This document shows, piece after piece, positions 11,308-23,700 of a stretch of DNA of 64,000 nt. This stretch comes from Tuctoria greenei (lineage: Eukaryota; Streptophyta; Magnoliopsida; Poales; Poaceae): positions 277,089,560-277,153,559 of the forward strand of contig JAYESD010000001.1 of NCBI GenBank assembly GCA_036927565.1, given 5' to 3'. A model generated the notes under the pieces. The model worked only from the letters and a program-made list of their open reading frames with translations. It was not told the origin of the DNA and did no database searches. Each line of letters starts with the position of its first letter. The first letter of the stretch is position 1. Both the position numbers and the translations under genes were made by a program.

Positions 11308-13824
11308 TCACAGCAAACGCAGTTTCCCAGTGACTGAATCGATGTCTGCTTTCCTCCCTGCACCAAAAAATGATGTATATCAGTACCTACTAAACTGTCA
11401 ATTAACTATCAGATCACTGTTTCACTTCGTGGGGCTAATTTGATATCAGATCCCAATATTGGATGCAACTTAAGGGCCATAATGCATTCACAGTATAGAC
11501 TGAGGTAATAGCAAGGTAAATTTCCAAGACCTGTAATTTTTTTATTGTGTTAGCAAGAGATTTCTAAATTTTGACACGCAACTCGAACTTCAAACATGCG
11601 AATTCAAATATAACTGCAGAGATAAAAGAAACATTAAGCTCTGAACTTCATATCGAGATCTAACCTGGCCCTACTGCAAGAACAGTTTTAGATCCAGCCA
11701 GCACCTACAAGGAAAACGAGGAACAGTCAGGGTAAATGGGATAACCATGATTCCATATTATAGCTGACATCCATTTATTATGCATGTAAGATTGTAATAT
11801 AAACATCAACATATGGCACATTAGCACAGAAATGAAAACACCCAAAGGAAAAGCCAACTTCTAATGTTTGAAGCATATACCTTTTTGTAAGAACTGACCA
11901 CTGAAGTTTACCATTTTAGTAAATCAAGATAGATTAAGTAAATTTTTTATTAAGAACCACTTGAAAGCTGGAAATGTCAAATCATCAGAAGGATAGTTTA
12001 CTTGATGATTATGTTTGTGAAGGCTGCCAAGAGGGCTTCTTTAACATATCGAAGAATGTAAAACCATAAGCATCAATCAAACCTGTGTGCGTCCTGCATC
12101 AGCAACAACAAATGTCGGGATACCACAATGTTCTGCAGTTTCTTTTATCCTGTTCCTGATAATACATGTACGGAAAACAAGCATGTTTAAGAAAAAAAAT
12201 ATCAGCAACATGTAAATATGTTCAACAGAAATCTAGGTAGTATTTGTAACAGAAACGATTTACATTTCCTGTTGATTCTTGCAGGTCAAAACAATCTTAG
12301 CTTGTCCAAATTGCTCCCACTGCTTTAAAAGACCCCGGTTGCTGCAAAGAAATACACCAGTTGATGGAAAACTTCCTAATTTTTACAGAACACTAAAAAA
12401 CACGACAACAACAACAGCAAAGCCTTCAATCCCACGCGAGTTGGAGTAGGCTAGAGATGAAACCCACAAGGACCAACAAAAGGCGACGACCAAAAGTTTT
12501 TTTTAACAAAAATAGATCAAAAAAGGGAGAGAAAGGATTATAGTAAGAAAGAAGGGAGCAAAAAAAAGAAATCAAGGTTCCGGCACATAGATTGCACACT
12601 AAAGAACACGAGATGGGCAGACAGTTCCTTAGTACAGCCTTTGAAAAGAGGGATAAGAGGAAAAGTCCTAAGTGTTTTAAAGTATGCACAGTAACACTCT
12701 GAATTTAGAGTAACGCCTTCCAACTAGAACTACCTAATGAAGCAAGATTGCAAACCGCATTAGCACCTTGACAACAATTCTGCATACAAGCCAGTCGCTG
12801 CATCTGCAAGTGATTAGCAGTGAGTCAGTGACAGATGTACATTCGCTTAAATAACTTAGTACTCCCTCCTTTCTTAAAAAATTGTCACCTTTAGTTTATT
12901 TTTTGAACTAAAAATGACAATCTTTTGAGAAAGGAATGAGTACACAAAAGTAAAGAACAGGTACTATGGCCTACAAGCTGGAACTGCTCTTTATTGCAGA
13001 ACAGGAAATCAAACATTCGTGCATGTAATGTATTCATGTATTCTTTTAGCAAGACACCATAGACTTCAAACAGGAAGATACACGTCTAAGAAACATCATG
13101 CTTCCACTTGGTGATAAACTTACGGGCACATTGAGACGCTATTTTTCCAGCCCCCATCTTGAGATCCTGTCGTACGACTAAAACCTGCAAATCATATTGC
13201 CATTACTGAACAAGGCCAACACTATAGTCTCAAACTCCAACAAAAGTAGTGTTACTTCAAAACACAACCGACGATTATAGTACTAAACAGTAGAATCATA
13301 TAATGAAATCTGTAAAGTGCGTAGATGGGTGATAAGATTTCACGTTCCAGAGTCAAATCAGTCAAATGTAGGGTGCAGGAACGCGTACTTGATATACAAG
13401 CTACAGTTATTGGTAATTCTCAGAATGACCTCTAATCGCGGAAAACATTTCAAAATCCACCTTACCATCTTAAGCTCTTCACCACCGGAGGTGGGAGCGC
13501 TCCCGGACGCCCGCTTGGAGTTGGAGCCCCGCGCGGGCGCCGCGGCCGGAGCTGGCGCGGGGCCGAGCTTCGGTCTCCACGAAGAGGATAGGTCGAGGAG
13601 GAGACCGAGAAGGAACCCGATCGCGAGGCCCGGGAGGAAGTTCGAAGGGCGTAGGCTCGCCGCGAGCCACGGCTCCTCGCCCTGCGGAAGGAACCGGGCC
13701 AGAGGGTTACGAAGGTTCGGAAACTGCGGGCGAGAAGTGAAGTGAAGTGGTGTGGCGGCGTGGGTACCTTCCTCCTGCCGTGGTTGTGGTTCTGCGGCGG
13801 GTTTCGCCGCGGCGGGGGCGCCAT
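11308..13824 (-). CDS. Peptidyl-tRNA hydrolase, PTH2 family, eight coding exons
   Basis: Cleaves peptidyl-tRNA released from stalled ribosomes. Exons (minus strand, GT/AG sites read by eye): 13768-13824, 13466-13723, 13124-13184, 12767-12803, 12264-12341, 12083-12155, 11665-11704, 11308-11357. They keep one frame and give about 217 residues. Residues ~48-64 (FLPGLAIGFLLGLLLDL) form a hydrophobic anchor, then an Ala/Pro-rich linker. The PTH2 domain (about 101-217) has VRQDLKMGAGKIASQCAH, AATGLYAELL, QAKIVLTCKN, GIPTFVVADAGRTQV and ends TGKLRLL. The domain match is strong. The first junction needs a 44-nt intron, short for plants, so the N-terminus is less certain; a longer alternative start in the second exon frame would begin at 14035, next to the MULE. 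Confidence 0.88.
12403..12475 (-). repeat. SINE 3' end, Au-SINE-like
   Basis: On the minus strand the segment reads GGTTTCATCTCTAGCCTACTCC..., then AAGGCTTTGCTGTTGTTGTTG. This resembles the 3' region and TTG-repeat tail that I recall for Au-type grass SINEs. The 5' part (polymerase III boxes) is not clear. It lies in an intron of the PTH2 gene. Confidence 0.5.
12862..12940. mobile_element. Stowaway-like MITE, 79 bp
   Basis: Terminal inverted repeats start CTCCCTCCTTTCTTAAAA and close with the imperfect complement TTGAGAAAGGAATGAG. They are flanked by TA on both sides (12860-12861, 12941-12942). TA target and CTCCCTCC ends are the Stowaway (Tc1/mariner) signature. It sits in the PTH2 intron between the third and fourth coding exons. 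Confidence 0.8.
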
Positions 13825-14043
13825 GGACGAGCCGTCGATTCCGTGGGGACGGAAGAGGAACGAACGGAGTAGGAGCTGTGTGAGCCGAGGAGGAAGACGG
13901 CTGTGCTTGTCGATAAACGGGTTGCTTCGTGGGCCGCATGGGCTCTTTGTTTCGTCGGCTGGAATCACCAAATGGGCCGAAATTGAGAACGGGGGGAGTA
14001 GTTGGCAGTAAAAGATGCAGACTAAGCTTGGACATTTACTACG

Positions 14044-14222
14044 GAAAAAAAATTCTATGCAGCAGTGCTGCAAATACACTTCTTTAAAGCACCTTCCTGA
14101 TGGACGCCACGTGTCCTAATCCGCATCTCAAAGCAGCTCCCGCACGGTAGCGCTCGGTGGCTCCCTCTTCACCATCCGCACGTTCGAAGCGTTCGCTCAG
14201 GCCCGGCCCGACTCGGCTCAAA
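14044..14222. repeat. MULE left terminal inverted repeat
   Basis: Pairs with 15183-15350. The outermost 90 bp are well conserved (shared ACGCCACGTGTCC, ATCCGCATCTCAAAGC). The inner part is more diverged and ends near the shared GACTCGGCTC / GAGCCGAG motif. Confidence 0.75.
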
Positions 14223-15182
14223 ACGGTGTCAAACGTTGGCTCCCGGCTCATGCGGTGTCAGTTAGGATTCTCCGCCGCCGCCTGCACAATCGACCACCGC
14301 CTGCACAATCGCCGCTCTCGCTCACGCCCACCGCCTGCACAATCTCAGCTCTCGCTCATTTGTTCCGCAAAATTTATACGTGTTTCCATCCTCTACCGGA
14401 GGTCTTGCTCAGGTGATCTGCTACTGTCTAAGCACACATAAAGTCATTCTGCTTCCTTTGCAAATGCAGCTGCAAACGAAACGGGTCCAATTCGTTCTCT
14501 GGAGGATGCACCTGGTGCTCTTGTTCGTATACAACTCTATGTCAAGAATGTCATCTCACGAACTTGCAAACTGGATCAAATCATCATCAGCTTCAGTTGC
14601 TGGTAATGAGCATTCGATGTGGTCGACGTGATCGATAAAGTCATCTTCAGTCTTAGCGGCATCGTTCGTAGACAGTTCAGGTGATGCAAACGACACCGCA
14701 TGCGAGCCGCTGGGGCAGGCCCAGGCAGTGGTGTGAATGACGTTTGTTCACCGGAGGTGCCGGGACAGACGGCGACGGCTGTAACAGACACGGGGCGCTG
14801 CTAGCTCTTTTTTTCGAAAGAACAGGGCGCTGCTAGCTCTGAAATGTCGTAAGTTCCTGCCAATGCCGCGGAGGATTTTGGCGACGATGCTGCGCTGAGA
14901 CAGTCATGGCGGTGCGGGTGCCGACGGACGGCCCTACTGCATCGTTGGCCGCATACGTGGACCTGCCCTGACGTAGACGGCTGTGGCGATGGATTCTTGG
15001 CGCGTCGCGGAGTTTGCAAGGGCGTAGAGGGACACATTGATCCGGCAAAACACGCGCTCCGTGACGCGCTGCAGAGCACGAGTACTCCTCCAGCCATTTC
15101 GTGGCCACGAGCGAGGTCGGCAGTCGCACAGACAGCGGCGGTCAAGATAGGGCTGAGGGCGTCAATCGCGCCGGCGGTGGAG

Positions 15183-15350
15183 CTTCGAACGTAGATATCG
15201 ACCGAGCCGAGCCGAGTGAAGCAAACGCTTCGAGCGCGCGAATCGTGGAGAGCCACCGCTTTGAGATGCGGATTGGGACACGTGGCGTTTATCAAGAAGG
15301 TGATGTAAAAGAGGTGTGTTTGCATCACTGCTGCATAGAATTTTTTTTCC
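15183..15350. repeat. MULE right terminal inverted repeat
   Basis: Complement of the left arm. It contains ACACGTGGCGTTTATC and GCTTTGAGATGCGGATTG, the reverse complements of the left-arm blocks, and ends in a T-run plus CC before the 9-bp duplication. Confidence 0.75.
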
Positions 15351-15359
15351 TTTACTACG

Positions 15360-16088
15360 TACTCAGTTAGTTAGGATTAGCCAAAACTAGTTCTTTCTGG
15401 TAATACTGAATGAAACTGTACCTGAATTATCTATGTTGATCAGTCAACACACGCCACTACTAATCACTATTACGTTGTGTTCCGATTGAGATAGGCCAGG
15501 CTGGAATCTCCATATGGATCAACGCGGTTGAATGAAGCATACGTATTGTATTTTACACATGTTCGGAGAGATGCAAAACGGTTTCTGAAATGCATCTTTA
15601 GAGCCGGTTCAATTGAATACAACTTTCAACAAGGATCTTTGGGTTACGGCGTGAACCACTGAATAAATCCGGTAATGAAACTCTACTCTACCTAATCACT
15701 CCTAAACACAGTGCTACTCTTACACGGAAGCTTGTGCTGAAAGGGAACACTGTGGGTGCCAATCGTAATCATGAATCAAGCAAGTCAAGCACAAGAGGAA
15801 CAATACGAAGGCATTTTCGTTTACTACTTAGCTAACAAATCTGCCAGCATTTATGCAGAGATTGATTGATCTGGGTCATCTCGCCGTCGTCTTCCCTTTA
15901 AATACTGTCATCTCCCTTCCCCTCTACTTGCAGTTCCACCAGGCGTACGCGCAGAACGTACGGCGACGGCAGGAGGAGGAGTGCTCGCTGGTCCTGTAAG
16001 ACGATAGGGCGAGCAAGAACGCCGGATTTTTCAAAACGAGAAAGCGGGACAAAGGCTAGATCGATAAGCAGTGATCGGAAAAGCGTCG
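15360..16088 (+). other. Upstream region of the DUF761 gene
   Basis: No reading frame of substance. A possible TATA element (TTTAAATAC, 15897-15905) lies about 190 bp before the ATG at 16089. The rest is unassigned. Confidence 0.35.
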
Positions 16089-16877
16089 ATGGATTCAAGC
16101 GGTGGCCCACTCCCTCGTGGCGACGGCCCGGCAGTGAGCGCCAAGAAGCTGCGGCGCGTGATGCGCGCCGCGTACCTCGTCATCGTCGAGAAGCACCAGC
16201 CCAAGCTCGCCGCGCTCGGCGTCCACCTGCACCGCCTGCTCTCCAACAAACACCAACGACGCCACGGCGAGCACTACTGGGCGCTTACGCTGCCGACGTG
16301 CCGTTCCATGGACCCTGCCGCCGCTGTGGTCCACCCGCTCCCACGCGACGACCACGGCGGCCACCGGCAGAAGTCGTCCGGGCTCGCGGGCCGCGCCTCC
16401 CTCTCCTCGCTCTCGTGCCGGTCCATGGACCCCGCGGCTGCCGTGTACCAGTACGGGTGGCCCCGCGAGGTCCAGTTCAGCTTCAAGAGCACGCCGGTAC
16501 ACAAGCGCCGGCGCTCGCAGCGCCTGCAGCACGGCGCCGACGATCAGGAACGACATGACCGGCCGTTGGAGCTGGGGTGCTACGGCTCGGCCACGGCGGT
16601 GACGCGGCTGTTCGAGCTGATGGACGACGTGGAGGAGGAGGAGGACAAGGCGATAGACGTCGTCGACTTCGACGATGGCGAACTGGACATGGGAACCACG
16701 GCGCCGGTGTGGCCGGCCTTGTCAGTGGGACCGGCGCCGCGGCAAGTCCGGATCACGGACTCGCCGTTCCCTGTGATGGAGGCGGAAGATGATCGCCTGG
16801 TGGACAGGCGCGCCGACGAGTTCATCACGTGGTTCCACGAGCAGCTGCGCACGCAGCAGCAGCAGCGCGGCGCGTAA
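16089..16877 (+). CDS. DUF761-family plant protein (Avr9/Cf-9 rapidly elicited protein 146-like), single exon
   Basis: 262 residues from the first in-frame ATG. The C-terminal block VDRRADEFITWFHEQLRTQ (about 238-256) matches the DUF761 signature of cotton-fibre-expressed and Avr9/Cf-9 rapidly elicited 146-type proteins. An internal EVQFSFKSTP (127-136) corresponds to the family's YEFSCSNTP motif. Between them is an acidic run (179-199, DDVEEEEDKAIDVVDFDD). The N-terminal 17-60 region is basic and amphipathic. The decapeptide CRSMDPAAAV occurs twice (71-80 and 110-119). The molecular function of the family is not established; some members respond to elicitors. High GC and no introns are typical of grass genes of this kind. 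Confidence 0.85.
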   Translation: MDSSGGPLPRGDGPAVSAKKLRRVMRAAYLVIVEKHQPKLAALGVHLHRLLSNKHQRRHGEHYWALTLPTCRSMDPAAAVVHPLPRDDHGGHRQKSSGLAGRASLSSLSCRSMDPAAAVYQYGWPREVQFSFKSTPVHKRRRSQRLQHGADDQERHDRPLELGCYGSATAVTRLFELMDDVEEEEDKAIDVVDFDDGELDMGTTAPVWPALSVGPAPRQVRITDSPFPVMEAEDDRLVDRRADEFITWFHEQLRTQQQQRGA

Positions 16878-17173
16878 TCAGATAGGTCAGGCTGTTAGAG
16901 TTACAGACAGAACGCACGGCAGGTCTCTAGCTTCGTGCACGTACATTGCACGACTGCTATTTTGATCATATTTTTTCTATCAGTATTTTTTATATTATTT
17001 TCTAATGGCAGTGATGGATAATTCGGGAAAAAATGAACGGGAAAATTTGGAAACTTGCAGCCTACCTATTTCTGGGTTTGGTCTCTGGGTCCGTCCATAC
17101 GCGAAGGGCGACGGCCAGTGCCCCAGGCCCACAGCAGCGCAGTGGCAAAAAGGCCGTCAAAAATGTAAAGCAA
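16878..17173 (+). other. 3' flank of the DUF761 gene
   Basis: No gene seen. It includes the likely 3' UTR and an AT-rich stretch near 16960-17000. Confidence 0.4.
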
Positions 17174-17246
17174 CGCCCACCGTGGGGCTCGAACCCACGA
17201 CCACAAGGTTAAGAGCCTTGCGCTCTACCGACTGAGCTAGACGGGC
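17174..17246 (-). tRNA. tRNA-Lys (anticodon CUU)
   Basis: 73 nt on the minus strand. The 7-bp acceptor stem GCCCGTC pairs with GGTGGGC using two G-U pairs. The D-loop region TAGCTCAGTCGGTAGAGC holds the A box, the anticodon loop CTCTTAA has anticodon CTT, and GGTTCGAGCCC holds the B box. Discriminator G, no intron, no encoded CCA. A T-run lies about 12 nt downstream, as expected for polymerase III termination. Confidence 0.95.
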
Positions 17247-17778
17247 TTTTGATACTTTGTTAGTAAAACTTTAAATAGACATTCGTGCATAGCATTCATA
17301 TCACACCAACGAAATGGCAACATGCACTGGCAACCAGAATAACAGAAGGATAATAATCCCGGTACGGCTGGAAATGTTTCAGCAACGAGGGTAGTGCAGC
17401 AATATACATAGGTCCCTCAAAACGGCCACAGAACACACACATGTAAAAGGATCAAATAAGGTCGCACATCTTTTGCTAACAAATGTTGCATATCTTAGAG
17501 CTACAATAATACATTACAATAGATGCCCAGGAATCTTCACATTTGTTCAATTACAATGGAACATACAAAATACAACCAATAATTCAATCGTACTCTACTG
17601 CCATCTTTTAGAGCCCCTGGCTGAAAAGCCCCCAGTCAAGTTACTGGGTGCGACCTTTGTTTGACCTGTTCAATTCATAAGGTTTTCATTAGTGTAGCCA
17701 AAGTAACGATTCTCTTAGGTTCTGATGTGACTATAATGTTCATTATGTACCGAGCCTTCTTATAACAGCGTGCTATTA
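17247..17778. other. Spacer between tRNA-Lys and kinesin 3' end
   Basis: No gene or repeat recognised. The right part probably includes the kinesin 3' UTR. Confidence 0.4.
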
Positions 17779-20700
17779 TCAAAAATAAAGTACAGAAATT
17801 GTATGTTTGGGATGTTTACGAAACATACTAGGAGTCTTCAAAACAGCATCCTTCGGTTTTGATCTGTTCATTGCTGGCTGCCCATTCTTCGTTAGAGTGA
17901 ATCTGGTTATTCTTGATGCACCTCTATGCCTGTCAATTTTAAGCAATACCAAATAAGGCCATCTAATAACAAATAGTAAACCTTGCTAGGAGATAAAAAA
18001 AACACCCATTACGAATCAAGTAATGGGATAAAACAAAAGGCATTGATGGACAATGCAAGATGACATACATCCGCTCTGTTGTCATTGCATTAGTTATGTC
18101 TGAGGTCGAACTCTCAGTTTCTCCTGCCGATAAACCATCATCAGATGCATTGTCTTCATATTCTGGTTCACCTAAGCCCACATGAGCAATGTCAGTGGGT
18201 GAAATATGATCGGACTCTCGATTCACCTCAACATAACTCTGAGGATCAGATACAACTCGATCACTAGCCTTCAGGACTCTTTCATCCAATAATAGTTGGC
18301 TTGCTTGGTTTACTGTATTCTTTGTCACTCCATTTCTATCAAATGATAACTTTGGGGCTTTGATGAGTTGGAGCTGCTCAATTTCTATATCTTTGCGTGA
18401 AATAGTATCTTTCAAGGATGAAACCTGGATATTGAGATGGCACATTATTATAGTAAAAGCTCGAAGTGTCAGGAGGCACATGTACAAAAACTTAATTCCA
18501 TGCAACCATTCTACAAGTCCTAGTTTTTCTAAAATCCAAATGGTGCTACTGATTTTCCCCTATTGTTTCCTTTTCATATTTGATATAAATATTTTTTTTC
18601 AACAGGGTTTTGTGGACTATCCAAATATTGATGGCACTGCTTTTGGTTCCAAACTTCCAAATTGCTTTATAGCATATTTTAGGAAGGAACAAATAGACAC
18701 CACACCTATAGAGAAATCAGTTTGCAAGAGTCTGGAAAGGGTCACTATTGTTTCACACAAGAGAATGATCCAAAGTCATGTTGATTCGACTCATTTTCTC
18801 AAGAATATCGTGACAACACACCATTGATTGACAAGTAACACAACTATTACAAATCAGCTAATGTAGACCATTAACCATAAACACTTGAATTATTGAAGTC
18901 CTGGCTTGAATTACAGTGATTTCAGAATGAAAAATGTAATTTGGAAATTGAACTTGGCTAAATATTAATACCAGAATAAAGTTACCACGGTAAGGGTTTC
19001 CCAGAAAAAAAAATATTGATGATTGACATCAATGTAGAGACTAGCCATGTTGTGCACACTTTTCTTTTGTAGAACTAAAATTGCTAAGCCAGCATGCAAA
19101 AGGGAAAACAGACTTTGGTTCATGGAAAATAAGGAACGTGCTGAAGTACCTGTTCCAAAAGGTCCTTTATATCCTTTCCCTCTTTATTGCTTCGGGCTGC
19201 ACCTAACTCTACTCCAGACACCCTTTCAGCAAACTTTAAAGTGCTCATAGTTTCTGAATATGACTCAACATCAGGATTTATTTGAACAAACATTAATGTC
19301 TTTGCCTGTCCACCTGTAAGAAGATATTGTGGACAAATACTTAAGAGACACGTAGATCCACATCCACACTATGTACTGCTAGAGTGCTAGTAGATAAATA
19401 TTATATTACCTAAAGAACTTTGAAGAACTTGTGTGAGCTTGCTGTTTCTGTATGGCACATGGGAACTTTTCTGTGCCAAAGCAAAAATCACATCTCCTAA
19501 AGCAGAAAGTGATTTGTTAATGTGCTGAGCCTCCTTTAATCTATCGCCAGTTGCTTCAGACCGCTCTACCCTTTCGCTCCCAGCAAGATCAATAAGATGT
19601 AGACAACCTCTGGATGAGGATCCATTCTTCACATCCAGTCCCCGAACATGTACAGTCAATATACTGCAAGTAATAAACCTTTTAAAATACCTTGAAACGA
19701 TTGAATGCGCATAGAATAATCTTTAGTACTGTTTTTCTTACCTGTGGGATCGACTACTCCTTTCATTTAGAGCTGTTGAACCAACTGCTCTATTTGCTTG
19801 CCCAATTTCCATCAAATCTAATACATCTGAGGTTGACTTAACTGGATGTAAACTTGCATCTGGAACCACAAGACCATTAGGCTGAGAAGTGCTCCAAATC
19901 CCAAGTGTGTTGTTATGTCAAGGAGAACACTGACATTATTCTAAGAAAGAATATGATTGCAAACAACACAAGAAATATAATGAAAATGGTTGTGGTGACG
20001 ATTCATAGAAGGATATCGTTTTTGTGCAATATCATTTGACAACAGATCCCGAACTTGTTCATTGTATATCTCCACCATCTGTACTCCCACCTCATACGAG
20101 AAAGCATTTCTCCTACTTAGTGAAATATCAAACAGATCATTTAGAGCTCGATAATTGACACCCCAATCTTGTTTTGATGTACTTGGTCCACTCTGAAGAA
20201 TAAGAATACATTAGTAAAACTAAATCCGTAGTGCAGACAGTGATCCGAGTAAAATAAAAGTTAGGTAGTACCATTGTGTAAGTTTTGCCAGAACCAGTCT
20301 GGCCATATGCAAAGATACACACATTAAATCCATCAAGGACTGATCGTACCAGTGGTTGTATGTCTGAGAAAACCTCGGCTGTGAAATGAAACAGGATCAA
20401 TCAGGATACAAGTTATGTCCTCCTAATCTTTATAAAAAAGCACCAATGTCTAACACAGATATTTGTAACTAGGTGGTCCTAGCCAGATTTAAGGAACCAT
20501 CTAGAAGAATATTAGCAACATACCTTACTAATATAAATTGACAGTGAAGTTTAATATTAACAAAATCATACCTTGGGAAGCAAATGGACTAAACACTTTG
20601 TTAAATTTGAACATCCGATGTCCATCTTTTCCTTGCTTAAATGGATTTGAAACAAGAAGATCACCATTTTCACCAATGTAATCAACTGTGGTAGATTTCT

Positions 20701-23700
20701 TATCTTGACCAGGAAGAAATGGTCTTATACGACAATAGACCCTTATATTACCTAGAAGGGTGAGAATAGTACAACAAAACAATCATACCAATAGCTATAA
20801 ACCAAGTTTAGGATACTTAGAAGAAAAATACCTTTTAGTTCCTGCACCTCATTGAACAACTTCTGGTTCTCAGCCAAAACTTTGTGATAATTTTCAGCAG
20901 CATCAACCAAACATTTTAAACCAGATCCTGTACCAAGTTTATGCAACCAAAGAAAGGATTTCAACATCAGATAAACTGCAGGATTTTATTGTACAAGACA
21001 TAAATGATTAAAGCATACCAAAGTTTGACATTTCATCTCTCCACTTCATTTGAAGGGCATACATGTCATTACTGATTGATCGTGATGATATTTGTATTTC
21101 CTATTTAAAAAAAACGTCAATAAATAAAATAAAACAAAAAATGCAACAGTGGAAAAACAGACCTTGACATGTAGTATTTGGTTATCCATGTAACTCTGAA
21201 AGATGTTCTCCCTCTTATTCCACAACTGTGACTTTAGTTCAGAGGCAGCCTCAACTTCTTCAATTTTCTGGTTTGATTGAAGTAAAAGATACTCCATTTC
21301 CTTAACTTTGGTAGTTAAGTGCTCCTCCATTTGTTTTGCCCTCGTTTCAATCTGCTCAATCTGTTGTTTATGCGTTCTGTTCTTGACTTCTATTTCTTTC
21401 TTGAGGCTCTCAATAATGTTTTCTGAATGCTCTTTTTCTTCCATTAACCTAAGAACATCTTGTTCACCGAGTTTTCTCATCTCTTCAATTTTTAACTTCT
21501 CATCCTATAAGGAAAGAAACTATAATACAATACTGCGACCATAACATGGACTAAGACTGCTATAATTGGTAAAGGATTACGTTAATCGAGTCTTTCTTTT
21601 GGATCAGAATACTAAGAATTTGTCATCTGATATAACAACTTTCTAGAACTAAGCATGCAAAATGTTAATTGCAAAAAAAAAAAGAAAAATTCTAAAATAT
21701 ATAGCAATGTGCCAGCTAAGGTCAAACCTTGACTACTTGAAGCCTGTTTATTGCCATCTGGAAGGAGAGAATTACATGTCAATATCACAATAGAAAAAAA
21801 AAACTTAAAAAAGTTACAATAGTCCTGTCAATAAAAATGAGGCAGTACCTGATTTTCTTCATTTGTGCCGTTAACTAGTATTTCAAGTGCTTTAATTTTG
21901 GAACGATACTTCTCTTCCCTCGTCTTGATAGTAATATTTTGCTGTTCAAAGTAATTATTTGATTAAGGAGCAAAATTTTATAAGCTAAAAAAAAGACATG
22001 TTTCAGCCATCTTATCTTACACTTCTTATGTGCTCTGCTTGAATACAGAGACGACGCTCGATTTCTTGAATGACTTTCCTCAATAAGTAAACTACACGCT
22101 GGGGTGAAGAGATTAGAGTTCTTTACTGTTGCAAAGAATTATCTATTGAAAAGGGGGCAATGTAGTTAAAAAGAGACATACATGTGGTATTTCACCCTTT
22201 TTCCTCTCTATGCTTTCATCCAAAATGCCATTAACAACACTAATAAGTGACTGAGTTGGTGCACTCTGAGAACATCGCAACTATTAGTATAGGAACACCA
22301 AATAACAAGATAGTGAAATTCAATAATTTTGAGAAGTACACTATAAGGACTTACATCTAAACTGCTAGAATGCATCATCTCTGAAATCTTAGCAGCAGGA
22401 AGATTGGAATATGACCCACGTCTTAATTGGAAAACTTCACGAATTTTTTGTCCTGCAGGATACGTAGATGTCCCATAAATTGAAACGATAAGAAAGCTGT
22501 GGAAGCAGCAGCACAGCATAAAGCATGGCCCTCGATACAAAGTGCAACATTTCAGGACATTGTGGATGGAAAAAGTTTTTTTTAGGGGAATACAGTAGGG
22601 GTAACCACTGGCCCTATTGTGGACGCAAAACATGGGAATGATTAAAGTAAACAAATAATAGCCAAGCACCCAGGCAGATCAAATAAAGCTTCATCATTTT
22701 TACTGCACAAACAATTTGAGGTGTAATTTGAAACCTTAAGTTTCATGAGAAGTGTTCAAAATTATTGTTTTATTATACCAGAAAATACAGAAGTCTTATG
22801 CTGGCCTTTGGGATCTGGAACGCCATTCCTTCTGTCCTCTCCAGGGGGCCTTCTCCCTTGTGTTGCACCAGGAACTTGAGGTCTTTCTGTTTCTGGAGCT
22901 CCCCATTGCTTTCTTGAAGGACTCTTGGCGGCATCAAGTTTAGTGCCATCACCTAATCTAGGATCCACGCTGTCCCTCAGAACCAGGAGGCATTCCACCA
23001 CTGGAGACATTGATCCCTGTAATAATCAAGTCCATGGGAGTAAAGAGAATGTAGTAATCAGGAACCTAGGAAATACCATGTCATGTCACATCTTAGAGTT
23101 ACAAGTTGATAAGACAGTGCAGTTCACTGGCAGTCCACGTTGCTTGCGAGACCCAGTCACTTGCCTATGTTACAAGGTGCAACCATGTTGTGACATATGA
23201 AGCTACAGTCAATCACATTTGTAGGCTTGCTTCTTCAAATAAATAAGTAAAAGGGAAAGGGAATAATAAGGACTAACACTGCTATACAAATACATATGAT
23301 ACTTCCGTGTGACGAGAGAGCCCTCACCTCATCAAGATCTTTCACACTGAAACCAGGCAGCCCCATATCAGCAACCACTGAGAGGAACTTCTTCACATTG
23401 CCTGACCTCTGATCTGACGATGCATAACTGCCCCATGAACCCTGAACAGAAACCGCCCAAGTTCAAACCGCAACCAACAACATCTCCACTATCCCATCAA
23501 AAATATATAAAAAGAACTACACTATACAAGAGCAGATGGCTCACCTCCAGAACACCGGGGATGAGTGTGTCCACGATATGGCACAGGACTGTGCCATCGC
23601 TGAGAAGCTCCCGCAGCTCTTCTTCAGATGAATCTGGCGGCAAGCTGAATTCCGGGAGCAAGGCGCTGAGCCAGTTGATGACCTCCGCACGCCGATAAGC

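Larger units (their letters stand above)
14044..15350. mobile_element. Non-autonomous Mutator-like element (MULE), 1307 bp
   Basis: Flanked by a perfect 9-bp duplication TTTACTACG (14035-14043 and 15351-15359). The ends are long inverted repeats: left AAAAATTCTATGCAGCAGTG and right its complement. Similarity continues inward through GCCACGTGTCC and CGCATCTCAAAGC to the GACTCGGCTC region, roughly 170-180 bp per arm. Nine-base TSD plus long TIRs define MULEs. No transposase is encoded. The GC-rich interior (about 14230-15170) may be captured host sequence (Pack-MULE), which I cannot identify. The left end lies about 220 bp upstream of the PTH2 start codon. Confidence 0.88.

Noticed and set aside
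13358..14035. 225-residue frame with an early start MSKLSLHLLL covering the PTH2 second exon
   Set aside because: The upstream part runs to the MULE junction and through 5' UTR-like sequence. The spliced model from 13824 has a better context, although the short intron leaves some doubt.
16095..16556. Minus-strand frames opposite the DUF761 gene
   Set aside because: Antisense shadows of a GC-rich coding exon; no domain signal.
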